NCBI GenBank assembly: GCA_964035545.1
Contig: OZ037765.1
Location: 22,762,495 to 22,826,494 of the forward strand
Direction: 5' to 3'
DNA length: 64,000 nucleotides
DNA from: Bugula neritina
Lineage: Eukaryota > Bryozoa > Gymnolaemata > Cheilostomatida > Bugulidae
Shown here: positions 40,602 to 54,555 of the stretch, piece after piece
Layout: each line of letters begins with the position of its first letter
Numbering within the stretch: the stretch's first letter is position 1
Program-made: the position numbers and the translations under genes
Notes under the pieces: model-generated
Databases searched by the model: none
Told to the model about the DNA's origin: nothing
The model's input: the letters and a program-made list of their open reading frames with translations, nothing else

Positions 40602-40628
40602 GCGTCCTTAAACTTTTTCACAGCACTG
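40602..40628 (-). repeat. Right terminal inverted repeat of Tc1/mariner element
   Basis: Exact reverse complement of the left end at 38869-38895, followed by TA at 40629-40630. Confidence 0.95.
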
Positions 40629-40630
40629 TA

Positions 40631-41416
40631 AATATCAACACAAGTCTTCTAATAGCCATCAGCTAAAGCTCACTAGATGGCTTTCCTAAGACACATTGCT
40701 AAGCGTTTGTTCCTGTATAAGATACATATAAGATACATCAAGTCTTGTTCTATAGTTGAACAAAAACTCAACCGGTAAATACGGCATTGTCATCCTACAG
40801 GTGCTGTCAACAAAAAGCCTACATTATTCTCAGCATCGCATGTTCTCTTTACTTTCCATTGTTCACCTTGACCTCTAATAGAGCACACTGGGAATAGAAC
40901 TAGCAAATAATAAAACACAGGCTTTTATTTATTATATAAGAGAAAAAAACTTGCATATCAATAGTAATAATATAATCAATTAAATACGGCACTTTTAATT
41001 TACATAATTTTGATTGCTTCTATACATGTAACAAAATGCAATTGGGTGAAAATATCAGCATTTCATACAATATTGATATTTAAATGAGATGCTATTCTGT
41101 GTACACTTTATTTCTTCTACTATTTAATTAATATATACATTTACAATAAAACTATTATAAATAAAACAGTTAAATACACCAGCCTTCTAACTTACAGTAA
41201 ATGTGAAAACAGTTTCTAATTCAGCCATAAAAGATAAACATCTCTTTCCCCATTCCTCTTTTCAGCAATTAATTCTCACATGAAATAGCAGGAAATGTCT
41301 TTCAACTCATATTAATATTTTCCGAGATTAAAATTGTTCCTACTTAGTGGTTTAGATGGAGGCAATAATCCGCCGTAAAAAGTGTACCACAACAATGTCA
41401 TGCCTACTAATTCTAT
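40631..41416. other. ORC1 3' flank, no further gene
   Basis: A+T-rich sequence between the transposon and the ORC1 stop codon. It should contain the ORC1 3' UTR and polyadenylation site (several TTTATT words near 40925 and 41110 are AATAAA on the minus strand). No coding signal is seen. Confidence 0.5.
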
Positions 41417-44400
41417 TTACTGTTCCTCGTGCTGCAGTGCATATTGCAGATCATCTTGAGCTACATTGAGACGCAGACGTTGATATATTCCGTTACCATT
41501 GTTCTCTAGTAGTATCAGCCTTGTGTTACTCAATGTACAGCATATTTGATTGACCTGCAAAATAATCACTGCAATAATATGGTATTAGCTAGGTGCAGCG
41601 TATTGCATGCCAAGCACCTAATGGTCCAACTCCTGCATTCATGGAGGAGTAAAAATATATCACAGCAAGATCTGCCCTAACTATTAGCCTTCACATAAAC
41701 CTGCACGTCACATATTCAGAGTTCAGCTTGCTATTACACCTCAACTGACACAAGTCACCCAACCAAAGGAAATTTAACTTAACCACTTTGAAAAATTAAA
41801 CCAACAATAAACCCTTTGAAGAAATAGTTCAATTTAATATTAAAATAAGCACCATATCATTTCTGCCACTTGCCTCCATTCCTATATTATATGGCGTATA
41901 GACACAACAAATTGTATAGCATTGCATTCCGTACTCTCACCAAAATATATGACTGATTCCTATCAAACATAGCGTCGATTACACACACTGAGTTCAACAT
42001 AGCGTAACATCACTTCATGAATTGTAATAAAACCTTAGGAATTTAAATTCAGTGTGGAGATCATTTTACAACGAAATGCATGATTATTGGTTTTCATTCT
42101 AGTGTCAGGTATGAATTGACACATCTAGACAATGCTATAGTATACTAGTTATTAAAGCATCATGTATATATAGCTAAGTAGAAAGTGCAGGTATGTTCTA
42201 CACATGCAGGTATGCTATAAACATGTACCTGCATCATCTTCAGAGTGGGCATCTTCTCCATCTCACACAAGTCAGAAACAAGGTGATACACTTTATACAA
42301 TGTGGCCTCCTCCAGACCGCTGCGAGTAAACTCCGCCGCAATGGCCTTCAATACTATCTTCTCATAAAAGCAGCAGTTCCTAAAGCATCACGAGACACTA
42401 GACTATCTCATAAATGTCCAACGGGAGACAACTTCTAAGCTAACTATTGAAAACAACTTTGTTTAGCTGTTCAAAGTAAAGGAAGGGTTTTTAGCTGCAA
42501 CTGAGTAGAAGAATATAACTATACACTGCATGTATGGTGTAAAGTGTAAACAATGTAACTGCTAGACAACACCACTGTGGAGAGGAAAAGGAAAGACAAC
42601 TCCAAGATAACGCCATGCAGCCCAGATAACACTCCTGGTTATAAAACACTACGTTTAAGTGGCACCAATCATATACAAAGTAGACAAAGGGTCGATATTA
42701 TTTACACATCACTTTTAGAAAGACAACTCTGAAAACAATTTATTCTGGCAAAAAAGAGAGATAGACACATTTTCACACATTGTTCTACAGCTTCACGAGC
42801 TCATGTCTAAAATACACACAACGAGCTGTGCTGACCTAGTTTAGCTCAAGCAGCAGAGAAATCACATGACACTCACCTAATAGCTGTAATCATGGGGGAG
42901 TTGAACATCTCCTGCAGAGCTAGGTTCACATGCAGCATATTCACTACTTTGGCTCCTGACTGTTCTGCCACTTCAGCTGACCTTCGGCAAATAGCGAGAG
43001 CTCTTCGGGCATCACCAGACGCTGACGCTGCCTACAGAATATAGTCACATTTAAAAAATTGTAGCCAGGAACAAGCAAGGTAACGCTATTAAAAGTGGAT
43101 TCCTGGTGGTAAAGTGAGCTTGCTACGACATTAATATGAAGCCTGCGATCAAATCATAAGTGCAACATTTTTAAAGGTACAGACAACCAAGTTCAACGGT
43201 CTTTCATAATTTCCCAACTATTTTTATGGTTATTATTTGACAACAGAAATAGGAATTTCACTTTTAGTTCCCTTCTTACACAAATATACAACACTTCTAC
43301 ACTGAATTGGTGTAAATATGTCTTAGTGTTGGCTCAGACCTAATGAAAGTGTAACAGTTATAACGCATCTATATACCTTGCGAGATGCAAGCTGAATGGC
43401 ATCGGCATCAAACGCTGGTATCCCACTAAGCCTAGAATGCACTATCTCTTGAAGTTGCTGGAAGGTATAGGGCAGGAACGTCATTCTATTTAATCCCTGA
43501 AATTAGACACATAGAGTACAACAGGAAGCATTGAGGTGGTTGAGTTGAAGAGAACATACAAGTATAATAGATCTCAGTTTCAGTATAATCACACATCAAC
43601 ATGTATTATAAATAATTAGCATATTACAATCAATGACACTAGAGTATTTGTTATAAATAATATATTATCTAATTTTAATGATATATTATGTTGACACAAA
43701 AGCAGTCAAAATTTCAATGAGCTAGAAGTTTAATTTAACCTAGAAATTTCAATTCTAATTCAAAATTGCTACACCTGAGCTTTCAGGTAACGCCAACACA
43801 AACTATAATCATGCCGCCAGAAGCGCTTAAAAATGTTGCATAGATATTACGATGTTGCAAACATTAGTTGATTGCCAATTGCTTTATCTTTGACCACGAA
43901 TACTACACAAGTTGGCATTTTTCTTATAGACATAGACTTTTGTATGCAAAAGAAATACTTCAGTCAAGGCAAGGCAACTAATTATCTGTTGTGGAGACGA
44001 CTCTATACTCACTAGTCGACTGGAAATTTTGCTCATCATTACACGTTCAGGCAGGTCCATAGTGTTGGCTATAGCCAGCACTATCAGTCGGCTGTGTGGC
44101 TTAGTCGGCCAATCAAATATGTTGTAGAGAACATCTTGTTTGCGGGTCAACAGCAGGTCTAGCTACAAGTTAAGTCAGCGTCAAGTAAGAAAACAATCGG
44201 CAGACAAGAAAACATGTAGCGAAATAATTTTCAAAAACAAATGCTTCTAAAAATTTAGCATTAATAGGCTAGACTTGCCGTGTTGAAATAACATATTCCT
44301 GGTTTTTTACTAGAATTAAATTTCACTTTTAACTAACATAAACTGTGTGAAGACAAGAATTTAATTGGGAAGATGCACCTCTAAAAAAGTCAAATATTGT

Positions 44401-47400
44401 ACTGTGCCTTCAAGGAGGGAGGGAGGGAGAGATGTAGTAATTTACCTCATCAACAAGAAGCACGACTCTGTTTTGCCTCCTGCTCTTAGAGAACATGTCA
44501 TCGAGTAGAGATGTGGCATGCTCAGCCGTAGCTTGCTTTCCTGAAAGTTGCTACAAACAAAACACTGATGGATAAACTTGCACTTAGATTCTCTTTATAT
44601 CCGCACAAAGAAAAAGGGAACAAAGTTAGTATAATTAGCAACTTTTGAACTTTATATCCCAACAAGTAGTCAAACCATACATTGGAAGATAATATTTATA
44701 AAACTCGGGCACAATATCGACTTGTGTTTTACCGTTTATTCCATATAATTAATTTCAACACACGTTGCCGACGTACACATACGGATATGTCCGTACCTTG
44801 TATATTTGCACAAAGGCTTGGTGAGGCTGAGTCAATCTCATCCCATTGATCTCCACAAACTTAAAGTCAGGAATGCCTTCATCTGATTTGTTGAGGTTGA
44901 GGCATTTTATCACCTCGTATACTGTGGCAGTCTTCCCAGTGCCAGATACGCCAGATATGTATAGACACCTTCAAACAGACACAAATGATAGCATACTTGA
45001 CTATATGCAATTGCTGAAAAAATCACAGCTCTTGTCCAGGTTACTAGTGTAAAAGAAGACAACTCCTTGAACTCAAACCTTCTTAACATTAGAGCATAAT
45101 TATTTAGCAAAGAGAAAAGCTAATGACATTTTTAGTTTTTCAAATGCATTTACAAACTTAATACTTGTACTTACAAACAAATAAATAGAGTTGATAAAGA
45201 GTAGCTTCTAATTGCTTTTGGTTAATTATACATCAATTATTTTATTTAATTGTATAGTAGCCTCTCTCTTAACTTCCACCATTGCTCATAGTAGCCAGTT
45301 AGAAGAAGTTAGCGTTACTTTACTGAGTATATACTAGTAAGCCCCTCACCCCCCAGTGCCACTCTCCAGTTTACTCTCCACGTAGCTGTAGATGTTGGCA
45401 AACTCATCCTCTCTACAAGGCAGCGAATCAGGCACAGCGCTGACGTGTAGCTCCGCCCTCGCTTTCTCTAGAGCCGTGCTGTACTCTTTAACAGGGTTTT
45501 GTCTCTCTCTCCTTGACGGAGTGCAGGCGTGTAGTATGCTTCTTCTACTTGGTGTTGCTACAGACTTCATACAAGTAGAAGAAGTATTTTAATTAACATA
45601 ATTAATGGATGAAGTAACATACAGAATATATGGGAGTAGAGAAAATATTAATATAAACATGCCATGAAGGAATAAGCACACCAGTTCTAATCACTGAGGC
45701 AGGGATAATTACAAATCATAAAAATGAAGGCAGGGGAGTATACCATTCTTAAGAACATAATATTTAGAAAAGGCCTCAATGAATATCACTTCAATTTATC
45801 ATTTAGAAATGACATTCTCACGAAGTCAATCACATATTTTGCAATTTAGTATAACACATTTCTCCTCGTGCCATATTTAGAGATGTCATGTAATTCTACC
45901 ATAAACTATTATATTTATTAGATGCCAGGAAGTAACACTGTTTGATTACTTAGAGAAATACTGTAGACGGCAGCTACCTTTCTCCTTGGTGACCTCGAGG
46001 TCGTAGACTGCTGCCTCCTCAATGCTAAATGCCGAGAATGTTGGACAGGTTGGAACTCCTCTTCACTGCTGGACTGACAATCACCAGAGAATATCTCCTC
46101 GTCTTCGTCGCTGTCAGAGAGAGCCTCCATATCACTCAGACTAGCATCTCTCAGGATTTTGCTTTATAGAAAACACAAACCATCATTCAAAACTCAACCT
46201 TAGTGTGTAGTAAAACATATACACATGTTCATTCTATATGGGTCACTTTACTTAATTTGGTACACATTCGAAATCTTCAGTTTTTAACTATTTTTCAAAA
46301 TTTAGCTGCTAATGTATACCGGTTTTTGCCCAAAACTAAGAAATTAACAAATACAAGTAAATAACTAAGGTTCTTTTTAATTTCGCTTGATTTCCTATGT
46401 TTTTCTCAATTATCTAGTTAATTTGGATTTGCGGACCGTCACGGTTTTTTGTGACCATCCGCAAATCTAAATTCGCTAAATAATTAAGAAAAACATGGGA
46501 CCAAGAGTACGCTCAGGCAGCATTGAACGGCAGAAACTGCAACGTCAACCCTAAATATGCAGACAGATACAAAACAGGAAATTTACAAGATTTTACCTGC
46601 GCAATGTCTTTTTCCTGCTTGATCTCCGTAACACCGTGTCACCAGTCTCATGATATTGACTAACATTTTTACTAGGAGTTCTGTCATTTATATTCACTTC
46701 TTTTATTTCTTCAACATTATTGGTGGCACGTTGAGAGCGGGTAATCCTTTCATTTGTTTCGGCTGTAGAGATTTTTACACTGGAAGATTTCAGCTCCTCA
46801 TCGAGATTCAAATTAGCTGACTTTAGCTGTGTGTAACGATCAGATGTTAAGGCAGTCGCAGTACTAAAACAAAGGCATTACCCATCAGTTCTTCACATTA
46901 TTTACGAAGTCCTAACCACATAGTATATATTATACAAAGTTATTACCATGCATAGATCTACCAAAGCTCTAACAACAGGGTCTGGAGGTAAACTGTGTGA
47001 AGTGTATTTGGTGCCAATCATTACAGCACACAGTTGATATAAACAACTTTTGCATAAGAGCTATGATTTTCAAAACTGAGCGAGACTAATAAACAAATTA
47101 TCACTTTAAAAAATCATAGGAAACCAGAAATTTTGCGGGAACTTATTACCTAGTACTAGACCTCTTGGAGCGAGAAGCTCTCGTGTGTCTTGGAGTAGTA
47201 GAAGTTCCGGAACTCTCTGCCTTTTCTTGGCGTCTCCTGCGAGAGTTGCCATGGCTAGCAACATCCTGCACAACACATCAGAACAATTCACAACCCACTC
47301 ATATTATATATATTGTAGAATGAGAAAAGTAAGTCAAGTGTGCCTCCAAAGGCCAAAAAGCTTTAACCAAAATTTCGGTAAAAAAAAGGTGGACATCACA

Positions 47401-50400
47401 GATTAGTACTATTATAACCAATTCACTGCACAACAGGTACACAGTATATTATAATCGGCTAAGACATCAGTATAAAATTCATCAGGCGGTAATTTTATTG
47501 GCTAGTTGGATTCAATTATGAAATGCAAAGGTTAAAGGAGTTTTCCTTCAACTAGTTCAAACTTTGTTGTATGTGAAAGTTAGCTGAGGCTAAAATAACA
47601 CCGCAGTGAGATTACAGCCTATTCTAAAGTCTAGACTCATTCTAGAGTCTAGACTCATGACTAAACTAAATACCAGCGAGTACTAGTTGTCTATGACGAC
47701 CAACACAAAGCCAGATAGAAACACCATTATTACCTTATTTTTGCTTTCTGCGTCAGATGATGACTCATTTCTAGCTCTAGTAGTCATCTCAGTGAATTCT
47801 CCACCAGAAGTAACTGTTTCCCTAGAGAACAGATGAGTAAATGTAACTCTGTGGTAATTTATACAAAAAAATGCAGACATCACACAAGACTAAACATCTG
47901 AAACACTTGCAAAACCTGCTGAATTTCCTTTCGCATGCTTAATTTTTTTATTTGAAAACTCCAACTGCACCCAATGTCCAATAGGTTGAAATATTATCGA
48001 GCCGTATGATATATTATTCTGTAACAAGTAACTTTCATTTGCATTTCTAGGCTGTGTGCTTTTGTCAGCCATTAAAACTTATAAAACAAAAACTAAAACC
48101 ACTCTAAAGTTGCAGTTTGAAAATCTAAAATTCAAAATTAAGAGAGACACTGTATTACACTACATTACATACATAACTTGGCTTCAATTTATGCATGCTG
48201 TGGGAGGCACAACATAAAATATGGTGATGACATATGCAGCTATTTATTCTCCAATTCAAACAAGACAGAGTCTACCATTTTAACTGAAATTTCTTGCAGT
48301 CATGATAGAAGATTAATAATTAAAAGAACCGATTAGCGTCCCTATTGGTACTTAGCACGCCAGTTTATAACATAGAACACATCAATGAAAACATCTTAAT
48401 CAGAAAATATTGTCTGCATACAGCCTATATTACACATAGGTGCTATTAGCATGTCAAAACTGCACCTTATTTCTCTTTAATGTTGCAGCTAAGTTTTCTC
48501 GTTTCAGTAGAAACATTGTAACAAAGCGACATGGAATATTCACCACATTATATATAACAAAGCCCATCTAGAACTTCATACCTATTCTTGAGACGAATAC
48601 TTGTTCGAGTTTTTGATGACTGGGTGGGTGAAGTGGACGGATTCACATTAGACTTCACAGGTGAAGCTACAAGCTTTCCCTTTGGCCAGATCTTTGAATT
48701 TTGAGTGTCGTTTTTAGCACTAGATGTTAAAAAATAAACAAAATTAATTACAAGAAATGATGTAATGAATGTGGGGAGATTGGTATGGATTGTGAGTTAA
48801 TAATAAAGTACCGAGAGTGCATGTTTGGTCTCAACTTCCTCGGCGTGGATGTCTCTTCACAACCTGCATCTATTGAAGTCACAACTTTGGAATGATCATT
48901 CGGTGATTTCTCATCTGTAAACAAAGAATGTTGAATGCTACATGATGTTATTATAAATTAGAATAACCGACAAAATCTGAGATAAACAAAATGAATTGCG
49001 TATACATATTTTTTATTGCAAAAAAAATTACAAGAGACACAATTTTCTTCAAATGGTTCTAGGAAATTATGGACCCTAAAACTTGTATTCAAGCACAACT
49101 ATTCAAATATATTATGTATTAAAAAACAAGAAAATTGTTAATAGACAGAATGCCCACCCACCATACTCTACTGATTCTATTAAGTTCCGTTTCACCAAGT
49201 TGGGAGTTTTCCCCTCTCCAGAAGTCTGGGCTTTATTCACGCTGTGAGCACCAGCTGTTGGACTGCGCTGTATTAGCACTACTGGCTGATTTTCTGTAGC
49301 TTTCAATTTCTCAGCAAAGGAATTTTTTGAGTTAGACTTCATTTTAAGTTGGTTTTCTATCCTGGAAGGAGCAACGAAAACACAGAATAAGATAAACGCT
49401 AAAGAAGTATTAAAACTCACGTCGACGGAGAATATGAAAATTTAAAAAACAACTTACCACATAGAGGAAGTAACTTTAGATTATTAAAGGCTGACTTACA
49501 AAAAAAGCTAAACTAAACATTGATAATATTGCTGATATGTTACTTGGTGTATAATATCTAGAGTGACTACAAAGATTATAACTAACTAAAATTAAAAGAT
49601 TTTAAAGAATTTTAAATAATAAATTAATAAGAATGCTCATAAAGATGAAAACCAGAATAAATTCATATAACAAGTTGATGAGAATGAGACCAATTAAGAT
49701 CATTTTGACGTTTGCCTTTTATCTTAAGCATTCTGGGCTACTTGCAAGATGCAGCAATTTTCAATCGGCAAGAATTGAGTAACAGCACGTCCTTATTAAA
49801 TATGCTATGAAGTATGAACAGAACTTATTAGCGTAGGTCTTCCGCCAGTAACACTTTAACATACTATTGGAAAGTTTGTGATCAACTAAATTTACAAGTC
49901 ATGAACAGATGTGCAACAGAAATATACTTTTTGGGATTGGAGACTGCAGAGGTGTCAGTTTAATGCAGTTTATAAGGCTAAAAAACATCGTTTTGGACAT
50001 TTTACCTTCTTGCACTGCTTTCACAGTGTATAAAAATATGTTAGATGAAATAAAAAAATCCTAGGTTTTAATAATGCTAGCAGACCTGCACATAGTTGCG
50101 CATCAACACTTTGAGAATTGTCTGCCCTACACCATTTAACCCAATACAATATAAACTATCTTGATACAGTAGAAGTAGTAGTTACCGGGAATTCACGCTT
50201 GAGCGCATCTTTCTTGGGGAAGACAATTCATCACTACTAAAATGGTACGGATCCGTTGAGTCAGCCATTCTCTTACGAGGTGATGTTCTAGTATCAGCTT
50301 GAACTCCTCTTTGCTCTGTAAGTCATACAAGCCATGAGTTTACTCAATCTACTCACATGCAATTCAAAAAGTATGCAATTAAAGTAATACCAAACATTGT

Positions 50401-53400
50401 ACCATTTCTTTTACTGATTCTATCAAACTTTTTCTGGTAGCTAGAATTCACTGACTTACTTATATTATCGTCAGCGGCAGCTGCAGACTTGTGCCTCGAC
50501 CTCGTAGCAGATTTGCTTCCAGAAGCTTCTAATCTGTCAGCAATGCTTCGTCTTGCAATGGACTCCTTGCACACCGGTTCTCGGTGGTGGCTGCGATTGG
50601 GGTTGGCAGACGAAGCTCTTCTACGACCAGATTGAGGTGTGCAATTCTCTACGTCAATCAGTTGGACTTCTAAAACAGAAAGTTTAGTGGTTGACAGCTA
50701 TAAGCAGCAGTACTGAACAGTTCACAATCTAATGAAATAATTAGGAGAAGATAACTCACTAGCAGAAGACTTCTTAGTTTTCCCCTTAGTGTTTGGAGTG
50801 TGTTGAAGCGAGCCAGCAGATTGTCTGTTCAATAAATCTATAAATATAATACAATTATGTAATCAACTATCCAATGAAGCTTATATTGTATTGACTAAAG
50901 GGTAAGTAACTCTACAAGATTCTAAACCATCACATTGGAAGTGAACTTAAGTAAATGCAATAAAAATGCATTGTTTAAGGTTGACATGTGTCATACTCGA
51001 AAAAAAAACACAGTGTAGCTTTAGTGCTTCTGTTAACAGTTCTGATGAAGTAGATTTAGAGTTGACCACCCTTGCCTCTGATTATATGGCATTGAGTTGG
51101 CAGTAGAATCGTAGGCTATTAGCTGCTCCACTGAGCTGCTAACTTTATGGTCTTCAAACAGCTGAGTGGGTTTCAACTCAACTGTTGAGCTCTGCAATAT
51201 CACGCTACTCCAAAAGCACTGCTGTAACTAGTGCTAGGCACGCTGTTAGTTCCAACTACCAGGCACCTGCAGGCACCTGCTTTCTTGTATTGCAGGCAGC
51301 AAAGGAGGTGAATTTGGAAGCTTAGAATGTCAAAATTATAACTCAATAGTTAACCTACATACATATTTGTAGAGTAAATTCACACATGTAATTCATTTTA
51401 AAATAAAAAATGCTGTTAGCAGGAAATTATTACCAACGTGTTTTCAACTAATCATTTACTCAACATACAAAATCTAACCAGCAAATTCGAGATAAATCAA
51501 CTTTAGTTACTTGTAAAGTCTAGTGATTTGAAGCAGATTTGAACTCTAAAAAAATCCATTAGAAGTTTCTGCCACGGTGAATTCATCTCAGGTAACTATT
51601 ACCTTTGTTTTTGGAAGCTGTCCTCATTGACCTTCTCAGACTCTCAGAAAAGATATCATCCAAGTCATCTGATTCTATGCATAATTTAGGACGCATATCA
51701 TCAACAGTGTGAAATAGTGATGACAAATTCATTCAATGTAATATGCAACGCTAATTATATCAAAAACGCCTTAAAACTTTACCAAAACAACAAAATTAAA
51801 AAAATATTTTACACATATTTTATGAAATAATGAGCAGTTTCAAGAGCACAAATTTGACTAAACACGTAAATGATCATGAGAGAAGAGAAAGTTTCAACAA
51901 ACTGAGTCCAAACTGATTAGCTCATTTGGTGATTCATCTTTGTAGATATGTATGAATAATAAACTCACGGGAGCCTTCTTCATTGTCAGTAGAAGTTAAA
52001 TCAACAAGTGGACCACTTTTCTTAGAAACCGCAGGAGTGGATGGTATGATATTTTGGCGTGTATTACGGCGCTGGGGACTGACATCCAACTATAGCAAAT
52101 ATATTATCTTATTAAAATCCAATGTTACTGGCAGAACGAATACTCTTGTGTTATGCTTTGCAGCACCCTTTGAGAAGTATTTACAGTAATAACCCCACTT
52201 CACACAAAATCTCAATCTTAAGATGGTATGATAGTATCAAACTATCACTGCGTTTTCATGATTCGAATGAATGCCCGTACAGATAGATTTGTGGTTGCGG
52301 TTTGTATCAACTTATGGTTTTAGTTTCATTCCATGCAACTTTTCCCAAACATCGAATAAAAAATTTATTCACATAATGCGAAGCAATGGAAACGCAGTGA
52401 TTTTGCAATTAGCAAGAGTATAATTGTCAAAATTGGAAATGTTTTTATTGAAAGAAGAAACGAAGTTACCTTACGGCCAGTAAGCTTGTATTGAAACAAT
52501 GGTTGAATGTCTTTCTTGGCAAGAGGGACAACTCTGTAACCATTGTAACCGGACTTGAAGTAGAAACTGGTGAGGTCATTTGATTCAAGGTCATCCGCAT
52601 GTTTCTACACAACAACACTAGCAAACTTCATATCAATTAGTATCTCAATTTTTAAAAGTATGATGTGTTAACTCATAAACATTCTGAAAAAGACCTACAT
52701 TTACAATAATTTATAATAAATATTTATAGTAATTTACAACATATTCACACATGATAAGAAAGTGTGTGCGTCCACGAGTGCACTTTCACAACTATGTCAG
52801 CACTGATCTAGCGAGCCAAGTCATAACATTTAAGTTATCCTCAACACAAACTTTAATATTCCTCACATAATACTAAATAAAATGAAGCTTATTTTCTTTA
52901 ATGATAGATAAATCATTGATCAGTTTTATGATATAATTTGAAGAACAGACCACAAGACATAAATATTGTATATCAGCAGCGAGCACAGTGTAGTAGCCAT
53001 CTTTTGTTTCCCGTTTATCCATTATCAGTTCACGGGCATCGTGCTTCAAGCCTCGGACATCTCCTTGCCTCAAGAACTTGGTGACATAGGCTACGGTGGT
53101 GGTGTGATATCTGGAGACTAAACACACACAGGATCACATTAAGAGTAGAAGATCATAATCCACTTGTGTACTGCATCACATGATGCGCCTTAGTAATTCA
53201 ACTCCATCAACACAAGTAATGTACAGTACATATAGAGCATGTTGACTGTCTACTCATTTGCTATAAGCAATGTAAGCGTACTTGTTAAATAAATACAGCA
53301 TCTAAATTTGAAAATTCAAGTAAAATATATGCAAATATGGATATTCGCACTAAACAGCATTATATAAAAATTTCGTTTACCACTATCTTAATCATGCCTA

Positions 53401-54555
53401 GGCTTGAGTTGTAAAATATTTACCAAGTATGTTAATTATACTATCTTTGCAAACTAGAAGCATAATTGTATCATTGTCAAATTCTACTTATGACCAAGGT
53501 TACCTGACATCTCTATTCAAACAGAATCCTCAGAACCCTGCATTCATAATTATAATTGTCTTTTATAAGAAAACATTTAATAAATTGAGTTTGGAAAATA
53601 GAACTTGGTATTCATAGTGACTACGAACCTTTATCGTGAAAGGACTCTATGCGCCCCACAAAACCATCATCAGAGGTTTGGTGAATTTCTTTTATAAACA
53701 CAAAGTCACCAATAGAATACTTGTCTTTACCAACATGACATGACCTGTAATTTACAAAAATCATCAGAAATGCAAACAAAATTATTTGTAGCATATATAA
53801 AAGTATAAATTCAATCAATTTTATTTAAATTATGTAAATGAAGTTACAACACTTGAACTATTTAAAAAAAAGTAATGCCACTAATGCTAATGGTAGTACT
53901 AGTAACTAGTAGCAGAAAACAAAAAAATGAACTAAGACTCTAAGTTAAGTATGTTATGAACCAGCATAACATTAAACATTCATTCAATACAGTATACACT
54001 CGCCCTGAATATGCATATAAAAAAATTACATAATCACTAAATTGATTTTATTTGTTACTACTATAGATCTACTCAAACTCAATGCTACTATAAAATTAAA
54101 TATAGTATAGTAGCATTGAGTTCGAGTAGATAAAATATAGTAAATTATGTTGATAGATAAATTATTATAAATAATAATATAAATAAATATAATGATAATT
54201 TGTAATGTGCATATACCATTACATAATTGATATAGAATAGTAAATAAACTTAGAGTTAAACTTAAAGTATCACTATCCCGTATCCGTCAAACTGAAACTC
54301 AAACTCAAAGTTAATGTGAATGTAATTCACTTAATCATTCACTTTCACTTTCAGTGTGAATATGGGTCTAACTATTAGAGTAGTACCGTACATATAAGTT
54401 TTCGTATAGTAAAATACTTATTATTATTATAAGACTAAGACTAAGAGTATGTCTTACCGAAAAAAATTGGTTGAACTTGAAGGTTCAGAGTCAGAATGAG
54501 AATGACCGTGGACTTGGAGTGGTCGTTGAGTTTGAGACTCAAATTGACTTGCCAT
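41417..54555 (-). CDS. ORC1: Origin recognition complex subunit 1
   Basis: Exons (minus): 54555-54458, 53744-53629, 53117-52951, 52604-52470, 52089-51969, 51674-51603, 50837-50760, 50669-50460, 50315-50186, 49361-49162, 48914-48812, 48719-48582, 47821-47734, 47265-47150, 46863-46597, 46161-45978, 45564-45350, 44968-44797, 44550-44446, 44162-44013, 43496-43377, 43031-42877, 42379-42229, 41554-41417; 1142 aa (human 861). The ATG has an in-frame TAA upstream. BAH domain, aa 33-170 ([24 protein letters not shown]); disordered basic Ser/Thr-Pro linker, about 173-745; AAA+ ATPase with [17 protein letters not shown], Walker A GVSGTGKT (819-826), Walker B LLVDE (901-905), sensor-1 AIANTMD (Asn938), Arg finger in SSRL (Arg954); C-terminal winged helix ending [15 protein letters not shown]. 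It binds ATP and origin DNA in ORC and helps load MCM2-7. The exon 3 donor (LV|GTCTGT) was chosen because it restores the BAH motif. Confidence 0.93.
46394..46500. repeat. Imperfect 50-bp inverted repeat (foldback) in ORC1 intron
   Basis: The left arm (CCTATGTTTTTC...TTTGCGGACCGTCAC) is answered by its near reverse complement (GTGACCATCCGCAAAT...AAAAACATGGGA) across an 8-base loop of GGTTTTTT. The arms have roughly eight mismatches over about 50 bases. It resembles a small foldback or MITE-like element. Confidence 0.8.
51080..51185 (-). repeat. Possible tRNA-like SINE fragment in ORC1 intron
   Basis: On the minus strand GTTAGCAGCTCAGTGGAGCA resembles a tRNA A box with D arm. About 20 bases later CCTACGATTCTACTGCC is vaguely B-box-like. 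The segment is more G+C-rich than its surroundings. The evidence is weak and no second copy was noticed in the window. Confidence 0.25.
54067..54131. repeat. 24-bp inverted repeat in ORC1 intron 1
   Basis: ATCTACTCAAACTCAATGCT (plus ACTA) at 54067-54090 is matched by its reverse complement at 54108-54131, with one mismatch and a 17-base A+T spacer. It lies inside low-complexity sequence of the first ORC1 intron. Confidence 0.85.

Larger units (their letters stand above)
38869..40628 (+). mobile_element. Tc1/mariner-superfamily DNA transposon, complete ends, dead transposase
   Basis: 1760 bp bounded by perfect 27-base inverted ends beginning CAGTGCTGTGAAAAAGTTTA. A TA dinucleotide flanks each end (38867-38868 and 40629-40630), the superfamily's target duplication. 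A second inverted pair lies further in (AAAATGATCCTTA at 38974-38986 against its reverse complement near 40509-40521), so the ends have an IR/DR-like layout about 110 bases deep. A broken transposase occupies the centre. It inserted about 790 bp downstream of the ORC1 stop codon. Confidence 0.93.
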
